From the NCBI GenBank assembly GCA_964030475.1, contig CAXIPT010000009.1, forward strand, positions 1,651,915-1,715,914: 64,000 nucleotides of DNA, in the 5' to 3' direction. Under the pieces are notes generated by a model that had not been told where the DNA came from, searched no databases, and saw only the letters and a list, made by a program, of their open reading frames with translations. A program made the translations under genes and the position numbers. Each line of letters opens with the position of its first letter. Position 1 is the first letter of the stretch. This stretch comes from Tethya wilhelma (taxonomy: Eukaryota; Porifera; Demospongiae; Tethyida; Tethyidae). Positions 1 through 11,045 of the stretch are shown piece by piece.

Positions 1-308
1 CATTAGCTGCTAACTTGGGTAGAACTGAGAGAGAGAAATTAAACATACAGCAGTTTATACAAGCTCAAAATCCTTATCAAAGTCAAGTTCACGACATTTT
101 ATTGCACCATGTGCATGTGACATAATATGAACACAGATTGACATCATATGACATCAGAGTTATGTCACTCACTCTGTTCTATCTGCGGAGGCAGGTCAGG
201 TTCTGCTGCGATGTTGAGGAGCTCTGAGATGATCTCTGATTCATGTTGTAACTTGGCCAGTCCAGAGGAGAGCTTGTGCTTCAGAGGACCAGCTGATTGG
301 AGATGCTA

Positions 309-356
<48 letters not shown>

Positions 357-669
357 AATATTTCCTACCATGATAATGCAATTAGAACAGAATTGCCTAT
401 AATAAATTATATTAAATTTTATGCTACGAATTTAAATGAGGTTTCATTCATCACCACAAACTGAAATATTATCAAGTGTTTTACGATACCTGCAATAGAC
501 ATTCACAATGGATCAAATGCTGAATCAGCACTCTGTCCACTGACTCCATCCCTGTGCTCTGTTGGCCACACCCACCACTCATCTCGCTGGCGCTACTGGA
601 GAACATCTCCTGACTGCCCAGACTGGACTGACGGGTGTCCAGGCTGTCAGAGGTACTCATAGTGGGCGT
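1..669 (-). pseudogene. partial third copy of RIPOR 3' exons
   Basis: Three pieces match exons of the RIPOR-like gene at 14417-28679. Positions 1-24 match the start of the exon at 16636-16700. Positions 173-305 are an intact 133-nt copy of the exon at 16849-16981 and 17781-17913, ending in an A|GTGAGT donor. Positions 490-669 match the exon at 18091-18329 but stop abruptly at 669, losing that exon's 5' part and its acceptor. The intron sequence at 38-170 is almost identical to 16716-16850, so this copy is closest to the more 3' of the two copies inside the main gene. The rest would lie left of the window. It could be a segmental duplicate or an unmerged allele. Confidence 0.75.
313..354. repeat. 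(TG)n microsatellite
   Basis: About 20 GT units. It sits just 5' (on the minus strand) of the copied RIPOR exon at 173-305, as do the shorter GT tracts beside its homologues at 16990-17018 and 17917-17940. Confidence 0.95.
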
Positions 670-1195
670 ACTACACTGGAGTATCTTGCTTACTGAGTCA
701 GCAAAGCGTCTCTAATTTGTTGTACCTTCTCAGAGTTTAATTATAGCCATGATTTGCAGTTGCTAAGGGATTAAGCCCAGCATATCTCTAGAGTGTATTT
801 TCTGCTATGTCCACGTCATGTGGCCCACACTGACTTAATACTACCACAAAATACTTGGATAATTATAGACAATACATTATTACTACAGTATTACACAAAG
901 GTATAAGGGTCCTCAATGCTACGTACCATACAATTCAAAGAGGATTTTTCAGCTCCAAGACACCTTTCTTCTCTTCTCCTACGTCCACATACGTCCTACA
1001 ACTGAGTTCTTGTTCTGTGTAGCAGAAAAAGACCGGTAAATCGCGCCCCACTGGCTGCACCAGCATAAAATTTGGAGGTGCATGAAATAGGCATGGTAAG
1101 GGTCGTCGCATTTCTAAGCAAAGCCCACCATACTACTGAGCAGCCTGATCAGGGTAATATAGTATCTATGGCCTGATTCTGTTCTGCTGTCCTAG
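670..1195. other. non-coding stretch, homologous to 10370-10600
   Basis: No convincing exon. Parts of 945-1140 match 10368-10580, so this is the 5' flank shared by the two DNAJC25-like fragments. An ATG followed by GTAAGG occurs in both copies near 1093 and 10452 but supports no clear reading frame. Confidence 0.5.
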
Positions 1196-1935
1196 ATCCT
1201 GCCACTCTCTCGTGTTGTGCTGATGCTCTCATAGAGAGACTTTACTGCGGCAAGGAGAACTGCTATGAAGGTAATACCAGCCTAGAGTGGCTGGAGGAAC
1301 CAAATTATGTATTTCTTGGATGTGAATTTGGAGAGAGAGATGCTGATGTAGTAATTATAAGTTAATTCATCTAATTGTTAATATGTAGATGTAAGATAGG
1401 CTGTGTTAAGAGTTATTATTGCAGATTGATATGACATTAATTTTATTTTTCTTATAAACAAACTGAATTTCATTAGAAATTTCTAGCAGTGAATTCTGTT
1501 GTTTTATACTCTAATACTGTTTTTCTTCTGTGTGCTCTGCAGCTGTTTTGGGTAATAGCAATGAGTTAAAATAGCATGAATCCATTAGTATGTATATGAG
1601 CAGCTGCTGACATTATCCCTTTACCCCCCACACACATCATGCTCTCTCAGAGGTGGCTACAGTAAACCTAAGATTTGGGACGTACTGCTGTTCAAAATTT
1701 TCACCTGGTGAGTCAAAGATGTTGAACTATTCATGAATATTTCATTAGTATCAAATCCTGTCTCATTCCAGGCCCTATCAGTTGTACTGCTATGTGTGTT
1801 GGTATGTGAGATGGGTGTGGAGATTCAGAATTAGTGGAATGGAATATGGAGCTGAGGAAAAGGAATACCTCACTAGAACAAGGCTCAAAATGTCTGCAGC
1901 TCAATGGCAGGTATAATTGGTATTACACCCACGCA

Positions 1936-2005
<70 letters not shown>

Positions 2006-2147
2006 CCTAGGCTATTGGTGAGGATCAGCAGGAAGAATTGATTGGTCGTCAGTTGTGGGTGGAGCAGAACTGGGCGGAGTTTCATGCAGCCCAACAGGAA
2101 GAGAGGAGAGTAAAGTTAGCAGAGAGCAACAGATACAAGATGTACAG
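1196..2147 (+). pseudogene. DNAJC25-like: DNAJC25-like gene fragment A (N- and C-terminal exons, J domain missing)
   Basis: DNAJC25 is a membrane-bound J-domain co-chaperone. Exons bounded by AG and GT: 1196-1270 (ends IERLYCGKENCYE, like the family's LYCG..DCYEVLG start), 1651-1707 (GGYSKPKIWDVLLFKIFT), 1772-1910 (includes YGAEEKEYLTRTRLKMS) and 2011-2147 (GRQLWVEQNWAEF). The last three follow the human C-terminal third in order and agree in phase. The J-domain and membrane exons that should lie between 1270 and 1651 are absent: the J-start exon survives only as a remnant near 1310-1345, with its acceptor deleted. The final exon expected after 2147 was not found. I therefore call it broken; a misassembly with the complementary fragment at 10694-10924 is the alternative. 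Confidence 0.75.
1935..2002. repeat. (CA)n microsatellite
   Basis: About 34 CA units, ending a few bases before the CCTAG acceptor of the exon at 2011. It fills most of that intron. Confidence 0.95.
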
Positions 2148-4302
2148 GTTAGTTTCTATGGTAACCATGGAGGTCTTAACATGTACAAATTTCATACGTA
2201 CAGTAGTACGTATAGTAGGAATGGGCCACATGTCCCATTGACACAATACAAAATGTTCATACTTATAAACTCTCAGAGAAAGATAGCTAAGCCTTCAAAC
2301 ATGCATAGAGGTCTCCCTTAGACAGCTTTCTAACTGTATATACCAACAAAACTCACAGACCCTTCCTAGAGCACTCTTGGGAGAGCGCTAGCGAGAAGCC
2401 AGAACAGTGCAATTTTGTTTTCTTTCTGACTGACTTACTTGAACACGATTTCCAGAGAAATGAAAGACATTGAGCCAACTTTGAGTATACAAATAAACTT
2501 GATTTCATTTGTAGTACGTTCTTTGATACTCGCTTGTTGCTTAAAAGTCAGCAAACAAAACTTCTAGGCAGCTTTGAAATTCTGGTATAAATTTCTACAG
2601 TCAGATCGCCAGTGTCACGGAAGTTGTATACCGCGTGTACAAATTTATTTGCGCACGCATATAATTATGACACGGAGAATATCCGGACATTCACAGGAAT
2701 TTACGGACCTTCATTTAGGAGCTGGCTCAAAAATCGCCGTTTATCTTTCGTCCTTAGCTACTTACTGCACTTTTAACCAGCTAGTAGCAAACTATAGATG
2801 TTATTTTATATTCAAGATTTGTTGCTGGTAGTACAGAGCATGAATAGAGAGAGAAATTACAGAATTGAGAATGGGTGGAACCACTGCTGTTCACCTTGGG
2901 TACACTTTTGTCCCGACAGTCACAGAGATTCCTTTGGGGCATATTTATGTTACCTATCTATAGTACAACAACCACACACAAAACAGTTTGTGTCCAAATA
3001 AAACTGCAGGAATTATGGGGCCTTCCGTACAGGGTATGCAATAATTGCAATACTTCAGAAAATCTTCACTCTTCAGTGGCAAATAATCATCTGTATACCT
3101 GCATACAAAGAAACAAACAATTGCACATACTTATTAACTATGGTTGAGACAGTATAATCATGATACAGTATTAAGTCCTCCGTGTGAGCAGCCAGTGTAC
3201 ACTGGTCGGCTACTGATATTAAATGCAAGATGGAATTTTTAGCTTTCTACAAAATCACGGCAATGACAAGTTACATTTTAGCTGCAGTGATTGTATTTGT
3301 CATTATGAGCTTGTGTGTGTCAAGGCTGATCATAATCGATATACTGATGAATCACTGTCACTTACCTATAGATTACTGAGTGGAGCCGAGTGCATACCAA
3401 ATGTGTTCACAAAGTTTAAACTTGATCAACTGACAGGCTTGTGATGTCTTGTAGGCTGAGAATGCTCATGAGTATCCATTTTCTCAAAAGTTGACAAGTT
3501 TCTGGCATAGTCTGAATAATACCGTTCTCACTTCAGTCACTACGTAGAAGTCATTTCTTTCGAGGATTGACGACCACTTTAATGACTCAGATCAAATTGA
3601 TTTATAGTTTGTAGACTGTTATGGTGATGAACTAACTGTGAAAATAATGTATCATGTATAAAAAAAGCATCTATGAAGATTTTTATGAGCAAAATTACAC
3701 AGTGGTATGTACATATAGTAGGTATAGAATGGGTACATTTTTGTCCTGCATACTTTTATGACACTTTATAGACATTAAAACGTAGATAATTAACTGACCT
3801 TCAAGCTGAGTGAAAACCAAGAGTGTCCCGATAAAGTTTGGCTCAAAAATCAGATGAGTATGATGGGATGACAATCTTTCCGCCATTTTGTTCTCAACTT
3901 TTCACAGGTTTTCAATGTTATCTTTGCGTGCAGACTTCAGTTGATGATGTTCTCAGACCTAGAATTTATATTTCTTTTTGCAAATGTCATTGCTGGCACC
4001 TCTTGTTTCTTTGTGTGTCTGCACAAGGTCGTTTTCCAAACTGTGTAGCTACTACACAAAAGCGGCCATTTTTTCACTTCCAGACTTCCGGGAAGTGTAA
4101 ATAAAAACCCGGAAATCGTGACACTGGCGATCTGACTGTCTATACTGCATTTTATGTAGGTAAAGGTCGTCAATATAGACTACGTGGTTTGTGCGAATTG
4201 CACTCATTATGCGCACGCGCATTCAATGTTACGCCAAGCACACCTGAGACTGAAGTCAGGCTTCATGCAATTGAACACCTTAGTGTTGAAAAAAGTGAAT
4301 GA
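2148..4302. other. intergenic stretch with a 22-bp inverted repeat pair
   Basis: No coding exon is supported; the short open frames lack conserved motifs. Positions 2598-2619 and 4117-4138 are exact 22-bp inverted repeats about 1.5 kb apart, which could be the ends of a decayed DNA transposon. No transposase could be read between them. Confidence 0.4.
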
Positions 4303-4676
4303 ACAAGTAGTAAAATTTTGTAAAAATAACCAGTGTAGGAATGGGCAGTGCTCTAAAAAGCAATGAAACAAGGCAAGACTCGGAACTCCGGCACATGACT
4401 ACTTCATTTTTTATGCCTAAGTCTCATAATCTCACATAGGTTTTACATATCTACATGCTTGCTGTTATTTCATCCCCATTGTAGCTAAAACATGTAGCTG
4501 ATGATTGCGTGACTGTTGACCACAATAATTATGAGCTGGGACATGCATGTCTCAGTAGCTAAGTGACTGAAATGAAGTAGTCATGTGCCGGAGTTCCGAG
4601 TCTTGCCTTGTTTCATTGCTTTTTAGAGCACTGCCCATTCCTACACTGGTTATTTTTACAAAATTTTACTACTTGT
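4303..4676. repeat. foldback element with about 107-bp inverted arms
   Basis: The left arm (4303 to about 4409) and right arm (about 4569-4676) are reverse complements over roughly 107 bp with no difference I could see. They enclose a loop of about 160 bp. No reading frame is visible inside. The element lies just downstream of the 3' end of kinase-GTPase copy 1. Confidence 0.85.
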
Positions 4677-4813
4677 AATTATCTTAGACGATACATGAAA
4701 AATCGAAGTTCAACTCAAACTCCTTTATCGGATTAAGATCACATAATATTATCTATTTGGTAATAATGATTATAATTATTTTAGTGCATATAAAAAAAGA
4801 AAAAAAACAAGGT

Positions 4814-7800
4814 TTATTGTTGTTCCTGTTTCACTGGGTTTAGTTTGTCTTTGGCAGTTTCTTCAGGGTTTCCTCGGCTTTCAATTTTAATTTTCTCTGC
4901 AGCCACTATTTCTCGTGCATAAACTATGTACTCGTAGTTTAGAACTTTTTCAGCAATATTGTGAAATGGCCAGATGTCAATACTTCTAGTCACTTGTACT
5001 GCAGTATCTCGAGTAAAGTTTGTAGTACCCTGAGCAAACTTTTTTTTCAGATAGTGTAGTATTATTACTGCTTTCTCGTTCATTCCCTCTAAAGCAAGCA
5101 TTGCAGGTATAGCATCTTCATTGCATTTTTTGAGGACTTCTCGGAATAGCAATTCTCTCCATGCTTTTGGCTTTTTCTTCCTTCTCCCGACTGGTACTGC
5201 AACCAGAGTCGATGGTTCTGGAAGCTCATTGCCCATCAGCAACCCATTCTCAATTTTTGTAATGCTTTTTACACCTGATTTGGCCAAAGCATCCAAAAAT
5301 CCAGCGAAAAATGTTGCCATTGTCTGCGCTAGGGGATTTTCACTTTGTTCTTCATCCTGGTCCTCATCTTGGTTGTCATCTTCATCATCTTCTTCATCGC
5401 TCTCTGAGTCTGATTCAAAATCCTCTAGAACACTGTCAGCATGTGTCAAAACCAGCATACAACGCTCCCAGATCTTGGTGTTGTACGTCTTTGTCAAGCT
5501 TTCGACAATCCTTTCTTGTCCCTTATCAATTCGTCCTCCCTTCATGCTAATGCAAATGAGTAGGATATCTGCCTTTCCCTCATCAGTGTAGGCATTCACC
5601 ATGGCTGTATCAATCTTGGTTCCAGCCTCACTATCATCAGCTATGTCCAGGCCTGGTGTGTCAATGATCTTCACTGTGATCCCTTTGATCTTTTTTGTGT
5701 ATTCTTGTACTTTTGTGGTGACAGATTCACCACCGAGAGCTGTCTTTGCTCGTTTTTTACCTTTTTTTTTCTTCAACCCTAGGAAGTTGTTTATCAGTGT
5801 GGATTTTCCTACTCCAGCCTTCCCGGCAACTACCAAGACCACAGGATCATCAGCTCTTTTTCCTTTTTTCCAATGATGTTGTATTTCATCTTCTAGTGTA
5901 GCCTCATGGTCAATAATTTTATAGCTCTATAGTTATTTAAAAGTAGTTCAAGCATGTAATCACTGTGCACATGCAACTAAGAACTAGCTGTGCACTGCCA
6001 GGCCACATACAACTCACCATTTGTTCAAAATCACCCAGTAATTTGCTGGCATCACATCTATCATTTGGATCATCACTGAGGCATTTCTTGATTGTTTCCT
6101 CAAGATGGCGCAAGACACCAACACCAGGTTCAGTTGCAAACTGTTGATGTTGTGTCAGCTTGTCAAAGTATTCTCTTCTACGCTCCACTTCAGTTGAATT
6201 ATTGTCTGTCTCTGGAAGATCTCCTGGAAAAATCTTTTTTTTTTTTTATGTATGTGTGTATTGCACCAGACACATGATACATGACATGCACAATGAGTAC
6301 AGAGTACCGTATGCCGCTTAATTTTCGAGGTTACTTAATTTTCGCGGATTGCGCTATTGCAAATTTTCGTTGAATAAGTTTCGCGGATTGATATCATTCG
6401 TGTGCGCATGCATATGAGCACGCAATTTTTCGTTGAACAATTTTCGCGGATAACGTTCGATCCGCGAAAACCGCGAAAGTTAAGTACCACGAAAATTAAG
6501 CGGTATACGGTATAGTGTAGTACGTATTGGTGAGCCATAATGCTCCCTGTTTGGACAGCAAGAAGAATTATCTGATGCATGCATAATATTATAATAATAT
6601 TATGATACTAGAGCCCTATAGTATTGTGGTGAAGATTGGATTATTAGATACCAGACCTTTCCCATATGGAATAGTAGTACTACATGGCCAGCTTGTATTA
6701 ACATAGTGGCAGGGTCACATGATCTGATTTCTTTGTCTTGAATTGAGGTGCTTTCTATACACGTTATCACATTTTTATTCCTTGAATACAGCTAGAATTC
6801 TTCTCCTATTATTTCATTACTTCATCAGAATATAAATTATAGCTGCTTAGAAGCAAAAAAGTCAAACAAAAAGTGAGCTATACGATGTGGAAACAATATC
6901 ACGTGATCTCATTAATTAATATTGCAACAACCATCTGTTGTTTATCACAATTATCTTGTGGTTTAACTAGGAGGTAATTTCTCTTCGTCGCAATTATGAA
7001 TATAGTATTATTATTATTGATATTTATGTACCTGAGTTGCAACATAGAGAGCAAGATGACCAAATGAGAAGATATCCAGACTGGGAGCATAAGGTACACC
7101 TTCTATGCACGACTCTGGAGGCATATAGTGTTTAGTTTCGGTATTGCCGTGACACTGATTGGCATCGACTTCTGGAGTTACTTTTAACACGTCGTCTAGG
7201 CGTTGATCAACAATAAGGGAGTTTCCAAAATCAGTGATCTTAGCTTTAAGCTCTGGTGGTGCTGTCAACAAGACATTCCTAGCAGTGAGATCCCTGTGGA
7301 TGATGGGAGGATGGCGGTCATGAAGATACACCAGTCCACTGGCTACATCTCACAAGATGAAAAGCTTTCTCATTAATGGAACATCAGGTGTGTTCTTGAG
7401 GTAATTGTCCAGACTTTGATCCACTTCTTTCATCAACAGCACTGGCAAAGATAGCTTTGCAGTCAAACATATCCCAACAAATTTGGCGATGTTGGGATGA
7501 TCTAACTGTGACATGTGCCCGCATTCTCGGAGATATGTTTGGCAAACCCATTTGTCTGAGCCAAGCAGTATTTCATGAATTGCCTTGCCTGCACACATTC
7601 CATAGCTTGTTGTTTTAATCTGTGAAAGGGTATTAGTGTAATAATTTTAAATCGTAAGTAATAATTTTTAATCGTAAGTAGAATAATCAAGCTTGCCGAA
7701 ATTTTATGCACCTTGTAAATAACTCCATATAGACCTCTTCCCAGTTCTTCACTAGTGAACTTAGCATCTTTAACTACGAACTGACTTAGATCTTCTCTTA

Positions 7801-7888
7801 GTCTGGGGTGCAGCCTTAATTCACGCACAGATTCGTCGCAATAATTTTTGGCTTCTTTGACTGGTAGTTGAGTGTGCTCCAGCTCCAT
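4814..7888 (-). pseudogene. kinase-AIG1 GTPase fusion, copy 1 (in-frame TGA at codon 149)
   Basis: Exons (minus): 7712-7888, 7032-7619, 6018-6233, 4814-5926; all phase 0, 697 codons if the TGA is ignored. Residues about 50-325 form a protein kinase: GRGLYG loop, CAGK lysine, IIHRDLTARN catalytic loop, ITDFG, PPE, then the C-lobe end with its conserved Arg (DPNDRC). The last exon is a GTPase with GKAGVGKST (G1), DTPGL (G3) and THAD (G4), closest to the AIG1/GIMAP-Toc group, plus an acidic stretch after G4. Codon 149 (7350-7352) is TGA where copy 2 has Cys (SILCDV). The 6233 acceptor follows a poly-A run instead of pyrimidines and the first donor is GTGCAT. The stop codon overlaps an AATAAA hexamer (4813-4818). 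It could be a recent pseudogene, a polymorphic null or a sequencing error, since the rest is open. Confidence 0.8.
6305..6512. mobile_element. MITE-like element, 208 bp, imperfect terminal inverted repeats
   Basis: The ends are inverted repeats of about 30 bp with a few mismatches, beginning TACCGTATGCCGCTTAATTT and ending in the matching AAATTAAGCGGTATACGGTA. The inside is rich in TTTTCGCGG-type repeats and has no coding capacity. It sits in intron 2 of kinase-GTPase copy 1. Confidence 0.8.
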
Positions 7889-8093
7889 GGTTGAACGTCT
7901 GTCAGAAAAAGTGGCATGCTTTGCAATCGCGGAATTTTCTAATTATTACGTAATTGGCATAGCACACGCGTCATGCGCATGCGCCGAGCACGAGAAACCG
8001 TAGTTGACAAACCACAAGCCAATTAATAATTATACCACCTCTGTAATTCATGGTGACAACAGGAAAGCCTAAAGGGGTAGCAGTGTCACTTGT

Positions 8094-9030
8094 TTAATCA
8101 ATGTTCTTTTCAGTTTCTTTTGTTTGCGTGTCAGCCATATCTTCGGAATCTTCGATTAACTGGAGATCTCTTCTCCACCACTCATGGAACAGTGCAAAGC
8201 TTGGCAGCTTCAGAAGCTGAGAGTTGCTGAAGAACCCTAAATGTCCACATTCCTTTCCTTGCCAAGGAACTTCATTGCAACATTTCTTGACAACCTCACA
8301 CAGCAGAAGTGCAGTGCCATCCATGTGGCCTATCTTTGCTCCTTCCTGCTGGCACTGCAACCGCCAGAGTTGACAGACTTGAAAGCTCATGATCATAAAT
8401 CATCAATGACTCAAGTGATGATATTGGTTGAACATTTGATACAGTGGGTACTCCTGCTACGACCAAAGCTTGCTGAAATTCTTTGCAAAATCTATTCATG
8501 ACACTGTTTAGTAAGCTTGATTTACTCACATCATTATCTGAATCAGAGTCTTCAAGATCATCTAGAACTTGATCTGCATGTGTCAAAATAAAAATGCATT
8601 GTTGCTATATCTTATCACCAAATGCTTGGGTATATCTTTTTATGATGCTGAGATTTCCTTTATCAATTTGGCCTCCAATCATGCTAATGCAGTAGAGTAA
8701 AAGAGCTGGTCCAGCAGCTTTATTGTCATCTGTATAAGTGTTCAACATTGCAGATGCATTTTGAACCTTATCTTCTGCGAGATCAACTGCACCCAGGCCT
8801 GGTGTGTCAATCATCTTCACCTTGATCCCATTGACCTCTCTTTTATACTCTGTTACTTCTTTTGTGACAGCTTCACCTCCTAGACCTGTCTTTGCTCATT
8901 CTTCTTCTTTAAGTCCAAGAAAGTTATTTAGCACAGTTGATTTTCCTGCTCCTGACTCACCAGCAACTATCAGGACTATATAGGATCAGTTCTTGATGTC
9001 ATTGTTTCTCTCCAATGATGAGTGATTGCT
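8094..9030 (-). pseudogene. decayed AIG1-type GTPase exon (kinase-GTPase copy 3)
   Basis: Homologous to the last exons at 4814-5926 and 12050-13045. G1 (GESGAGKST, about 8935-8960), G3 (DTPGLGAVD) and G4 (THAD) can still be read. Lesions: TAG in place of the Trp of the IWERC motif near 8605, TGA shortly after the P-loop region near 8897, a TAG just before the G1 strand, and a frameshift around 8340-8360, where the frame of VAVPAG passes into the frame encoding LLLCEVVKKCCNE. The C-terminal extension differs from the intact copy. It lies between copies 1 and 2 on the same strand, so it is the middle unit of a tandem array. Confidence 0.85.
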
Positions 9031-9147
9031 TCATGTAGAAGTGACTCAGTAGCATCGTTTAATACTACTTTCTAGAGTACAGTGTGTATTACATATGCCA
9101 TAGTTATGGTCTCAGTCTGATCATAGAAATCTGGATCATGACCACCT

Positions 9148-9300
9148 ACCATTTCTTCTAAAGCAGCCATTAGTTCCTTGGAGTCACCAATCCACATAAA
9201 TTTTTATGAAATACTGTGTAAGGATCAAACTTCTGAGAAGTGGAAAGAAGAGAGAATTAAATACTTCAAGCAATTAGAGACTTTCACTCAACGAGATGGT
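9148..9300. pseudogene. kinase C-lobe exon fragments in opposite orientations
   Basis: On the minus strand, 9148-9182 encodes DSKELMAALEEM followed by a GT donor, matching DSKELLATLEEM at the end of exon 3 of copy 2. On the plus strand, about 9235-9297 reads SEKWKEERIKYFKQLETF, resembling SEVERREKYFKKLESLY of the same exon. The two halves of one exon therefore face opposite ways, suggesting a micro-inversion during decay of copy 3. The minus-strand match is strong and the plus-strand match moderate. Confidence 0.5.
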
Positions 9301-9734
9301 ATATAATTATTGTCCATGAAATAACTTAACACTATAACAATGACTCTAACAACAGTCAATGCAGATTTGTACTGGGTAAGCTATACAACAGAACTAAACA
9401 TAACACCAAAGCCATAGAAAAATACACACCTATACAATGGACCCAACTAAAGATTGTTAACACTAGTTATAATGAAGGCACCGGTGGTGCACAAGCCTCG
9501 GCGGCACACTCTGTCACTTGCAACTGACTTGTGATAAGGCAGCATAAATCACAGACAGAGATGAGCCGCAATCAGTGCTATCGGATTATATCAGCTGTTG
9601 ACAGATGCTATTGAGCAAACCTATATATGGGCTACCTGAATCATGTAATATCAGTACAGTACTACTTGGTGACCATGCAGCTTAGCTGAATCATGTGTGA
9701 CACTGAGTGGAAGTTCACTGGTAAACACACTGAC
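9301..9734. other. no feature recognised
   Basis: AT-rich non-coding sequence where kinase exons of the decayed copy would be expected. None was found. Confidence 0.5.
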
Positions 9735-9838
9735 ACAACTAACTTAGTCTAGCCCTAGACCCCGCCTCTTTCACCAGTGAAAAACCCATTTTTCACTGGT
9801 GAAAGAGGCGGGGTCTAGGGCTAGACTACAACTAACTT
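9735..9838. mobile_element. 82-bp perfect hairpin insertion with 11-bp target-site duplication
   Basis: Positions 9746-9827 are two exactly complementary 39-bp arms around a 4-nt CCCA loop. They are bounded by the exact direct repeat ACAACTAACTT at 9735-9745 and 9828-9838. A perfect hairpin plus duplicated target indicates a recent non-autonomous insertion. The 9-11 bp duplication class is typical of Mutator-like elements, so that assignment is an inference. Confidence 0.85.
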
Positions 9839-10693
9839 GTAAGCTCAGAATTTTAGCTTGCAGCTTTTAGCTCACTCAGAATTTCAGAATTTTAGCTTGC
9901 AATCAATTGAGTTACTTACCTGTGCAAGCAGCTAAGCCACCTGAGCCAAGCACATCACATCCAGAGGCTGAGAGCCAGAGCTCTGTCATCTGAAGCACAT
10001 CCAGTCCAACTGTATTTCTAGATAACGCACACTATACGTGGGGCGTGATTTATGGGTGCGGTTTCGAAGGTAAGCGTTCAGAGAAGCACAAAAGCCTCGT
10101 ATCTCAGAAAATACAGTGTCTTGCAAGATTCTACACAACCATTTTCAAGATAATTTCGATTCATGAACGTAAGTACCTTCGGTTTGAACCATAGAGCGGC
10201 CATTCTTCACATTATCTAGTAACAGACAGACGCACACGCACACACACAAAACGACTACCGTAATCCTCTGCACGTGATACTCACGCGCCGAGGCTTAATG
10301 AAAACAGGTGTACATATAAATGGAGAAACAGCACTGACAGTTCAAAGTCACTACAATAAGTTTTTTTCAGCTCCAAGCAACTTTAACACACCTTTCTTCT
10401 CTTCTGCTGCGTTCACATACTTGCTGCATTCAGCAGCATGTTACAATAGACATGGTAAGGATCGTCGTTTTTCCAAGTAAAGCCCTCTCTCTCGCGCGCG
10501 CGCTAGCGCTATAGCTAGCTAGCTAGCTCGGAACGTCTGGCTCACGAGACTAAAGCCCACTGCAAGCACCACTAAAAGCAGCACCATACTATACTACTAC
10601 TGTACTGACAGTGAGGGAGCTTAGCTGGAACCAATGCATTTCTTGGATGTGAAATTATTCATTATAATATCTTTTACATTTATTTGTATATAG
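9839..10693. other. non-coding; 5' flank of DNAJC25-like fragment B
   Basis: 10368-10640 matches 945-1330 in patches, but the first DNAJC25 exon present at 1196-1270 is missing here. There is a short alternating CG/AGCT-rich palindromic patch near 10495-10530. No gene is seen. Confidence 0.45.
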
Positions 10694-10924
10694 TCTTGGG
10701 ATTGGAAAGAGATGCTGATGCAGTAAGTTCATCTATAAATTGCTAATGTTGATGCTAAGATCAACAATATTGAGATTAATTGATGCTCATATTGACATTG
10801 ATATTGATATTGATCAGACGAGGTGTACAGGCACTACTACCACTAACACAAGAGGAGGGTGGCCCCTAAGATTGACGTCAGGGTGGTCATAGGAGGTAGT
10901 GTGGTTGTCATCTCTGTGCTGCAG
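10694..10924 (+). pseudogene. DNAJC25-like: DNAJC25-like gene fragment B (J-domain start and membrane exon)
   Basis: Exon 10694-10722 reads (V)LGIERDADA with TATAG before and GTAAGT after. It continues in phase from the CYE end seen in fragment A and is the start of the J domain. Exon 10831-10924 contains RRVAPKIDVRVVIGG and SVVVISVLQ, matching the family segment that leads into the first membrane helix, followed by GTGAGG. An in-frame TAA lies where the family has Tyr in the HYYHYY run just before it. The HPD-bearing exon, the first exon and the C-terminal exons are absent here. Fragments A and B carry nearly non-overlapping parts of one gene. Confidence 0.7.
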
Positions 10925-10964
10925 GTGAGGAGATGATAGTTTTAGTCTTGTACTTTTAGGGTAT

Positions 10965-11045
10965 GTGAATCAGGACACATCCTGGGCTGTATCTCAGGCT
11001 AGGATGGTTGTTAACCCTCGGCGTGTGAAACACGCCGAAAGGGTT
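10965..11045. repeat. remnant related to the foldback family at 19872 and 44584, plus short hairpin
   Basis: The reverse complement of 10965-11010 resembles the sequence just past the right end of the foldback elements (CCTAG.CTGAGATACAGCCCAG). Next to it, 11013-11045 is a short imperfect hairpin built on CGGCGTGT/ACACGCCG. Confidence 0.35.

Noticed and set aside
5121..5591. 156-residue plus-strand frame opposite the GTPase exon
   Set aside because: It is antisense to the conserved GTPase exon, and its Ser run mirrors the acidic stretch; no splice sites or homology.
7350..7352. Selenocysteine at the kinase TGA
   Set aside because: No kinase of this family is known to use selenocysteine, and the copy also has a weak acceptor; a null allele or error is simpler.
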